The notes under the pieces: generated by a model
The model's database searches: none
What the model saw: the letters and a program-made list of their open reading frames with translations, nothing else
Told to the model about the DNA's origin: nothing
Translations under genes and position numbers: made by a program
Assembly (NCBI RefSeq): GCF_001039355.2
Contig: NW_019775114.1
Location: 132,165 to 154,884 of the forward strand
DNA: 22,720 bases
Source of the DNA: Lingula anatina
Lineage: Eukaryota > Brachiopoda > Lingulata > Lingulida > Lingulidae
Direction of reading: 5' to 3'
Shown: piece after piece, positions 16,558 to 22,720 of the stretch
Position numbering within the stretch: position 1 is the stretch's first letter
Layout: each line of letters opens with the position of its first letter

Positions 16558-18053
16558 GTTCCAATATTATTATTATTATTATACAGATTAAAATGTCAAA
16601 TTCTGGATAGTGGATTGAAGGCAAATTCAGTGTACTTCAATTTAAGAGAGAACCAAATCTGTAAAAGCACCGTAAGTGATCATTGAAAATAACATGTTGT
16701 ACATGGGGATGTGATCTACATCAAGTAGGATGAAGTTAGAATGCAGGAGCAATTTTCTAAACTTTTAGGGTAACTTGAGTATAGAACTGTGCAATTCATA
16801 ACATCTGTGAAAATTTATATGTAAACTTATCTTTGTTCTTCAAATGTGTTTCATTTAATTTCCTTCGAGTGTTGTGATGCTTTATAAACTTTTAAGATCA
16901 TTTGAAATGTTTATTGTATTTTATTGTAATTAGAATATTTTGAATGTTGTAATAGTGACACTCTGTTCAGATCATTGGTCAAATATAGACAAAATCTTCT
17001 CTCACTGGAGGTTATGTCATGGATTCTGGTTAGAAAGGTATAAGAGATCAGTTTAAAGTGGCAAACATTGGCGGGGTCATTTTATTTGCAGCGAGTTTCA
17101 CAATGCTGATTTTCAACAGTTATTGTGATTGCTAAACACCCCTACAGTTCACTGAGCTATACTGCTTACTAAGTGCATACGTGATTTAAATCGAAACAAT
17201 GTAAAGTTAATGCTGAGGAGTAACTTTACTTAAGTTTACAGTTAACACTCTTATGATTGTTCCTTAAAAGTATCACCATTTGTCATTTAAGGTTAATTAT
17301 ATTAATATATCAAGTATAATTTGTTCAAAGAATGGAATTCTGCATAGACAGAAGAGTAGAATTATGACACTAAATGCAGCAAGCTACAAACCAAATGTGC
17401 AATTTTTGTTTTCTGTATAAAACACTTTAAACAAATTAAAGGAGGAAATTTGCAAGTATTAATTTCTTGAAATTTCATACAGTATTACTCTGATGAGCAA
17501 GTGTCAGTTTCATTGTGTTTATTCTGGAAATATGATGGCTGGAAATATTGAAATATGATGGCTACACTGTGTGCAGAAATATACTGCAGACCATATGAAA
17601 TCACATTTCTTCACATTTAATGGATACACTGGAAAAGAAAAATACAGATTTGGAAATGTGTGATGGTAACATTATCATAATAATTGCACAAAATACTGAA
17701 CTAAAAACTTTGCAGTCTAAGTTCTTAATTCTCCCCTTCTCTGCACTTCTACTCCCACTCCATAAAGTACAGCTCTTCAGGGTGGTGGAAAATATTTGTT
17801 ACAATATTTAAAATTCAACTGATATAAATAAAATTTCACTAAATAATATTGCCTTAAATATAAACAATATTCAAGCAACCAGTCATAACTACACCTGAAT
17901 ACATTGAATATTTCTTTGGTAACTACATTTGTCCAGCAATCCTGGTATGGCTCAACAAATGGAATGATAGACAATAAAACACATTTAAACTCTAGTCAAT
18001 GCATTGCATATATTTGTTTAGAGGCATACCAGGCAGAAATTGTGGGGTGTTAA

Positions 18054-18059
18054 AATAAA
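18054..18059 (+). promoter_or_regulatory. Candidate TBC1D5 poly(A) signal AATAAA (distal)
   Basis: Canonical hexamer followed by a long T and TTTG-repeat tract, a good downstream element. AATAAA also occurs at 17827 and 17973. If used, the 3' UTR would be ~2.5 kb and end about 600 bp from the POFUT2 stop. Confidence 0.4.
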
Positions 18060-18666
18060 GTTTTTTTTGTTTGTTTGTTTGTTATTTATGGACATCATTA
18101 TTATTAGTTGCAGTTCATAAACTTTATAATGATTATATTCTTAAAAGAGGGAAAGTATTAAGTTGACATCATAGATGACAACGTGAGATTAAAGTTCAAT
18201 TTTAATTTGCCAAGACAAATACCTAACTATGCCTAGTAAATACACATAGGATGGTGTTCTGAATGACTAAGGTGCTGTGTTTGACAAATGAGGATTAAGA
18301 AAATTGAAATGAAAGGCTAGAAAGTAAGATGGGATGTTTCACCTCAATAATTTGCCTCTTACATCTTGCCTGGTCTCTTTAAATGCCTTGGTTCCTAGCA
18401 ACCCAATTAAAGACGATAGTTTAAAACTGAGATATAAAACTTCAGAATATGATCACTGAGCTGAAGAAATAATGAAAATATCTCGGTGTCCTGAGCTACC
18501 TAATATTCCACACTTTTCCACACGTTTATAATTGAATCTTTTACACTACAGAATGTTACCACTTTGTTCCACTTCTTATGATCATATTATGCCCATTCAT
18601 GTTTTATAATTCAGCAAGTTCTGTTGTCCTATCTTGCAAATTAATGCCACCTATGGAGTATTTCCA

Positions 18667-18859
18667 TCACAGTTCTGTATGTAATCCACGGCCTTGGTTC
18701 TCCTCGTCATACTTCACCACCCACTTGGACGGCTGTTCACACGTCAGCTGACCATCTGGGCAAAACCTGCGATATGTCACGTCCTGGGAAAACCCAAGAA
18801 TCTCGCGCTCCTCTTGGATACGGAATGAGAAAGTGGACACATAGGAGCCAATGAAAACC
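18667..18859 (-). CDS. POFUT2: POFUT2 last coding exon
   Basis: Acceptor (minus strand) tgttcattgcag; stop TGA at 18669-18667. The first G completes Arg of the previous exon ([17 protein letters not shown]). It contains EEREILG, then the cysteine pair, then a charged tail ending G-L-H-T-E-L. Length 193 nt. Confidence 0.93.
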
Positions 18860-19258
18860 CTGCAATGAACAAGCAGATTCCACACTTTTCTAAAATGTGT
18901 TGATGGAATGGCATAACAAGTCAAAAACAAAAGGCTAAGATTTACTATGATTAGCATATGTAGTAATATTTTAAAAAGTGAACCATAATTTCAGAGAATT
19001 TTTATTAAATAGCTTGTATACCACTGTGCAAAAACATGTAAAGATTCCATCACAGCTGATTGATTATAGGATCCCTGGCCAAATATGTAAAATTTTCTAC
19101 ATCACTATCAATGCATTACGACACTTACCTTGCGTGTGCACATATCCACTGATCTATAATAGCAATACCGCCATCTTTAAAGGACTCCAGAACCTCTTTG
19201 GTAGGAGTATATTTGACTACTTTGTAGCCCTGTAGGTACCCTTTCAGCTCCTCAAACT
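18667..19258 (-). CDS. POFUT2: GDP-fucose protein O-fucosyltransferase 2, C-terminal part (two exons)
   Basis: POFUT2 is an ER-lumen GT68 enzyme that transfers fucose to Ser/Thr of thrombospondin type-1 repeats and is a folding quality-control step (family knowledge). The two exons (19258-19129 and 18859-18667) join in frame to read [20 protein letters not shown], then a segment with [15 protein letters not shown] and a FCPD..TCEQP cysteine pair. This is the hallmark C-terminus of the family. Upstream exons are not found in the window, so the 5' part must lie beyond 22720 or be too diverged to see. The tail is about 13 residues longer than I recall for vertebrates and ends HTEL, a KDEL-like retrieval motif. 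The gene is convergent with TBC1D5. Confidence 0.93.
19129..19258 (-). CDS. POFUT2: POFUT2 penultimate exon
   Basis: Minus-strand acceptor ttaatttgcag and donor gtaagtg. Phases 1 to 2, 130 nt. It encodes [20 protein letters not shown], then [20 protein letters not shown] and AHA. K-D-G-G[13 protein letters not shown] is nearly invariant in POFUT2. Confidence 0.93.
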
Positions 19259-19325
19259 CTGCAAATTAAAAAAAAAAAAACATAAACATAGTGCAACTCA
19301 TTACCTCCTCAGACAAGTTTAATAC

Positions 19326-19520
19326 ATGAACCATGGAGTCCTTGTAATGACCAGACAAAATTTTCTGAACTTAAAAATTGTTGTGATGAAGTTTTGTGAA
19401 ATGAATGGGATAAATCACAAACCTATACCTCCTTATCATGCAAGGACAAATGGTTCTGCTAAACGTCCTGTACAAGTAATCAAGCAAGGTCTTACAGGGC
19501 ATATATTTAGACAATAGGGA
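19326..19520 (+). pseudogene. Decayed LTR-retrotransposon integrase fragment
   Basis: The frame contains FCEMNGINHK, PPYHARTNGSAKRPVQVIKQ and GL, which matches the conserved integrase catalytic-core end (pYHpxTNGxAERxVQxxK) of Ty3/gypsy-like elements. The usual Glu and Arg of the A-E-R step is changed to K-R. The preceding DDE-region is out of frame with a stop, and no LTR or other domain is nearby, so this is a dead fragment. It lies in POFUT2 intron or 3'-gene DNA. Confidence 0.75.
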
Positions 19521-19785
19521 GGGTTCCACATTTCTGATGTAATATTGAATAACTCCACATAGTACAGTTGTGGTTAGTCCCTTTAAATTACTTCTGAGGA
19601 GTCAGATTAGGTCAAAGTTTTCTATTGTGACAGGTCTATCTAATTCAGTGGAAGCAAATCCAGCTGAGCAATTAAATACTGCCATTAGACATGTCTCAAG
19701 TTGCATCATATTTTAGCATAAAGGAGAAGGTCAAAGTTCACAATTTCAGAAAAGAAGCTGATTTCAGGATGTATTGTGAAACTTT
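19521..19785. other. Featureless AT-rich spacer
   Basis: No exon, repeat or RNA gene seen on either strand. Confidence 0.5.
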
Positions 19786-20028
19786 GGGAGCATTCCCACA
19801 AATATTTGGATTGGTCTATCTCCTTGGGGAGTCTCACTAAATTGCTATCAAACTAACTGCCTTAAACGTCTGTCATGCCTAGTAAAACAGTTTGGGGGTA
19901 ATTATCTTTACCCCTAGCTGATTCGGTAGGCATGACAGACATTTAAGCCTCTTGAGGTGATAGCAATTTAGCGTGAACCCCCAGGGAGTTAGGTCAATCC
20001 AGATGGATCAACCAAAGTATGGGAACCC
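19786..20028. mobile_element. MITE-like foldback element, copy 2 of a family
   Basis: It starts GGGAGCATTCCCAC and ends inverted with GGGTTCCCA. Inner arms 19837-19890 and 19918-19971 share CTAAATTGCTATCA and GTCTGTCATGCCTA as inverted repeats, closely related to the arms of the element at 8138-8278. No transposase. It lies about 470 bp upstream of the RHIM-like gene start. Confidence 0.8.
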
Positions 20029-20500
20029 AGTCTATGAGGACCCATTTTCTCTCACTGTGCCTTATTATTCATAGAGCACTTGGGACTGTGCTCTGTTTAA
20101 ATAATATAACTTACAATGTCTTACAGTACGCATTGGGTTTACAATTATACCTGGAAACTGAGACAATTCACTATTTCATAATTTAGAAAATATATAGCCC
20201 AAAATTATATTTCTCTACTGGACATGGTGGCAATTTTGTGAAAAAATCTTTAGCCTTATTCAAACACTGCAAAAAACTAAATTGGTGTTTGACATCTTTT
20301 GATAAGAGATAACAATGACACTTAAATTAGGTTAATACAATATTTGCAAAAAAAGTTTATCATTTTTGGCACATTTCCTCACTCACAAAGATGAGAGTGA
20401 ATTTATCTGTGACAAAGTTAACAGAGGCTAGGTACATATAGAAGTGGTTCTACAACATCTTATAAGCAACAGGTACTTCTTTGGCATCACTGAGTGTACA
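20029..20500. other. 5' flank of the RHIM-like gene
   Basis: AT-rich. The promoter and any 5'-UTR exon of the gene should be here or further upstream, but I see no convincing TATA box or kappa-B-type site. Confidence 0.4.
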
Positions 20501-21110
20501 ATGGGATCAATTAAATCTAAATTTCTGAAAAAAGCTTCTGCCAGGAATAGTACCAGTAGACACCAAGGAGCCTCACAAAATTACAATTTAAGTTCTTCAC
20601 CAAGACCCGAAAGTAATATTTCTGACAGTACTTCACAATTATTTCATGACACATATGATTCAACATTTGAAGAAGAAAGTCTGCTAGAGGAAGACACAGA
20701 ATTCCTCATTTTTAAGGATGATCCTAATGGTGTTCCAAGAAGCAGAGCCCTAACTAGCAAAAATATTCTGAAAAAAGTTGTTCACAGAAGCCAAGAGAAA
20801 AACAGAATTACCAGGTCTTTGTCTTATCCAGCCATTGCTTCCACCACAACTGAACCAGAAGTTCAATTTGCCAACCAAGGTGACTGCAGAACAACATGGA
20901 GTAGACCATCACTGCTTTCTATTACACCTAAACTAGACCACAGCACCAGATCAAGTAGCTATGCTAGCACAGCAAGTCAGACACTTTTTACTTTTCCACC
21001 TCAAAAAAATGTCAGAGTCAGCAGAGCATACAGCGACATTGGACTTCTGATACACCAGACATCCTTGGCTGAAGAACCAAACTTCCCAATATTTGCAGCA
21101 TCATCTAGAG
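20501..21110 (+). CDS. RHIM-like gene, exon 1
   Basis: Open for 610 nt from ATG 20501 to donor gtaagctt at 21111. The frame is also open upstream for at least 19 codons without an ATG, so a 5'-UTR or upstream exon join is possible. MGSIKSK is nevertheless the natural start because Gly2 only works at the N-terminus. It carries the myristoylation signal and the Ser-rich region. Confidence 0.75.
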
Positions 21111-21643
21111 GTAAGCTTATTTTAATCATTTGGAAATTAAAATAAGTATGCCTTAATTTATTTTTTAATTAACTTATCAGCCATTTTGAAATGGCAATGA
21201 CTTATAAATCCTCTTCCCCAAAACAAGTATACACGTACTAAGTTAATGATAATTGTATAAATGCAAATCATAATAGCATATGTTGTTATAGATGATGTGT
21301 CGGTCATTCTTCCACCATTCAAAAGTGTTTCATATTCCATACTTATTCAATAACAATACCCAGATATGCAAATAAAAACAGAATACAGAAAATAATGAAG
21401 TCATATACTAAAAAATTGAAACTGTAGTTGCTACAGAATGAAACTTTTTATTTCATGGCTGTAATATTTAATGAATACTTTTCGTTAATTATTTTCCCAG
21501 ATAATGAGAGGCAGGAAACTTGTGTGACCCACAACTACATCACCGTGATAAACCATTCTGGATCCCAGACAAGTCTCCAAGTAGGAGATGGCAGCAACGC
21601 AGTGTATTTTGGCAGGAATGAAACTATGAATGAACTGTTATAA
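20501..21643 (+). CDS. Unrecognised 250-aa protein: myristoylated N-terminus, RHIM-like C-terminus (two exons)
   Basis: Exons 20501-21110 and 21501-21643 join in phase 1. ATG 20501 has A at -3 and G at +4. The N-terminus MGSIKSKFLKK has Gly2, Ser6, Lys7 and further Lys, a textbook N-myristoylation plus polybasic membrane anchor, as in Src kinases. The middle is Ser/Thr-rich and disordered, with an acidic patch before FLIF (68-71), a 14-3-3 mode-1 type RSLSYP (105-110) and RSSSYAS (150-156). No enzyme, death or TIR domain is visible. Residues 217-240 (I-T-V-I-N-H-S-G ... L-Q-V-G-D-G-S-N-A-V-Y-F) resemble the RHIM amyloid motif of RIP-kinase-type adaptors; the core L-Q-V-G-D is the strongest part, and the spacing to Asn is one residue longer than usual. 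Inference: a membrane-tethered RHIM-type signalling adaptor. It is possibly nested in a POFUT2 intron on the other strand. Confidence 0.7.
21501..21643 (+). CDS. RHIM-like gene, exon 2 (amyloid-like motif)
   Basis: Acceptor attattttcccag, stop TAA at 21641-21643. The first two bases complete Asp204. It encodes 46 further residues, almost entirely the RHIM-like region (NYITVINHSGSQTSLQVGDG then SNAVYFGRN) plus a short tail NETMNELL. The exon is thus a self-contained motif module. Confidence 0.72.
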
Positions 21644-22199
21644 AAGCAAAGATGAAGCTTATTAGTCTGGTGGAAAGGAGGGGTTCACGTGCAAACAATG
21701 TATCATACCTATATTTTCTTAACCCTTGATGTGTTATTATTATTTTTTTTTTATTCCTAGGTGTTCCCAGTGTGAAAAAATGTCCCACGGGGGTAAAATT
21801 TAATGATGTGTAACACCCTGTGGCTCAAATAAGTGCATTTGATATGATGGGGGTAGGAGAAGAAAAGCATCTATAGTTTGCAATTTAAATAAGATATAAC
21901 AATGGTTTATATATCATTATATAGCTGAAAGATTGCTCTAAACATAAAAGTAATAACAAGGCAGCAAAGCTGTCAAATGTACAGACAAAAAAACAGGAAA
22001 TAACTATGCACAAAATAGGCTACTGTCAATTCTGATGCAAAATTTTAATGATTGAATCTGACAAACTGCAATGATATGAGTTTATTTCCGTTTTTGACAC
22101 TTGATTACACAATACATGATAACAAGTTTACCATCATTTTTACATAATCAACTAATAATGTTGTAAAGATGCAGGAAATGCCAAACAAACACTTTTACG
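21644..22199. other. 3' flank of the RHIM-like gene
   Basis: AT-rich with a T-run near 21745. No gene or clear AATAAA close to the stop. Confidence 0.5.
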
Positions 22200-22239
22200 T
22201 ATCTTATTAATTAAATAATGAAACTGTTAACATGCCTAA

Positions 22240-22680
22240 GAAATGAATCTGAGGAAATGTGAAAAAACGGCATTTCTTTGAAATAATGGCCCGATTAAGC
22301 TGATTTTTGAACTCAACCTGCGTTTTAGCAGGAATGACCACTCCTGTGAGTTTCATGACAATTGGCCCATCTGTTTTTCTTATATTGTATTTACTGTGTT
22401 GCATATATGCTGAAAAGTGAAGAAAAAAGCATAACTACTAAAACAGTGGCCCGATCATGCCGATTTTCGAACCTGACCTGCGTTATAATAAGATCGAATA
22501 CTCCTGTGAGTTTCATGACAACAGGCCTATCAGTTTTCCTTGAAATGTGTTTACAGTGTTGCATATATGCTGAAAAGTTAAAAAACAGCATAACTTCCCT
22601 TAAAATGGCCCGATCATGCTGATTTTCGAACTTGACCTGCGTTTTATGAATATTCATCAGCTCTGTAAACATACAGCCAA
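22240..22680. repeat. ~160-bp tandem repeat, about 2.7 copies
   Basis: The block TGGCCCGAT(C/T)A.GC.GATTTT.GAAC followed by TGACCTGCGTT recurs at 22288, 22448 and 22607, and CTCCTGTGAGTTTCATGACA recurs twice. Copies differ at about one base in six to ten, so this is an older satellite-like array. Frames in it on both strands are by-products. Confidence 0.92.
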
Positions 22681-22720
22681 AAAGTAAAACTGCCTTCCAC
22701 TTATCATGTTTACAATGAAA

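Larger units (their letters stand above)
15585..18666. other. TBC1D5 3' UTR and intergenic DNA between convergent genes
   Basis: About 3.1 kb, AT-rich, containing only short frames without coding signature. It must hold both 3' ends. Candidate plus-strand poly(A) signals are listed separately. A short direct repeat GAAATATGATGGCT occurs twice near 17526-17563, and a TTA microsatellite lies near 16566. Confidence 0.6.

Noticed and set aside
20325-20400. Possible upstream POFUT2 exon on the minus strand ending at a gtgagtg donor
   Set aside because: The short reading (FVTDK) only weakly recalls the family, the phase does not fit the next exon, and no acceptor was seen.
22207-22672. Frames on both strands in the last 500 bp
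   Set aside because: They follow the ~160-bp tandem repeat. The same residues recur with repeat period and there is no protein signature.

Overview
The window is animal nuclear DNA. Small exons with GT/AG boundaries are separated by AT-rich introns, with foldback (MITE-like) elements, minisatellites and a retroelement fossil between them. The protein matches, the short introns and the repeat style suggest a lophotrochozoan, most likely a mollusc such as a bivalve. The phylum is inferred, because no rRNA or mitochondrial marker is present.

Layout. Positions 1-2933 hold two copies of a ~1.04 kb sequence, both entered through a poly-C run, with a single N (1050) just after the first copy. This looks like a real duplication or two haplotypes joined in the assembly. 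A 317-bp near-palindromic element (2934-3250) sits at the end of the second copy. From about 3850 to 15584 (+) lies nearly all of a TBC1D5 orthologue, a Rab7 GTPase-activating protein and retromer partner. Nineteen constitutive exon positions keep one reading frame from end to end. Counted from an internal ATG at 3927, they encode about 817 residues, close to the vertebrate length as I recall it. A ~3.1 kb stretch of 3' UTR and intergenic DNA follows. The last two coding exons of POFUT2 (protein O-fucosyltransferase 2) are at 18667-19258 (-), convergent with TBC1D5. A decayed integrase fragment and another foldback element come next. At 20501-21643 (+) is an unrecognised two-exon gene for a 250-residue protein with a Src-like myristoylation N-terminus and a RHIM-like C-terminus. 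A ~160-bp tandem repeat ends the window.

Main observations. (1) TBC1D5 has two alternative versions of the exon carrying the catalytic glutamine-finger motif (6495-6597 and 7748-7853). Phase analysis shows that exactly one must be used: including both gives an immediate stop, and skipping both gives an early stop. (2) Six exon boundaries of this one gene, and probably a seventh, are each overlapped by an independent tandem duplication that copies the splice site. In two cases (exon 5 and exon 12) every duplicated donor keeps the frame, so the TBC domain could be lengthened in steps of 25 or 11 residues. (3) A 21-nt in-frame microexon candidate lies at 9835-9855. (4) The myristoylated RHIM-like gene may be nested in a POFUT2 intron and resembles a membrane-anchored amyloid-signalling adaptor. 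(5) POFUT2 ends in HTEL, a KDEL-like tail.

TBC1D5 and POFUT2 work in separate pathways (endosomal recycling/autophagy, and ER glycosylation). Nothing here suggests that the three genes act together. All exon calls were made by reading splice sites and frame by eye. Homology calls rest on recognition of conserved motifs, not on a search.
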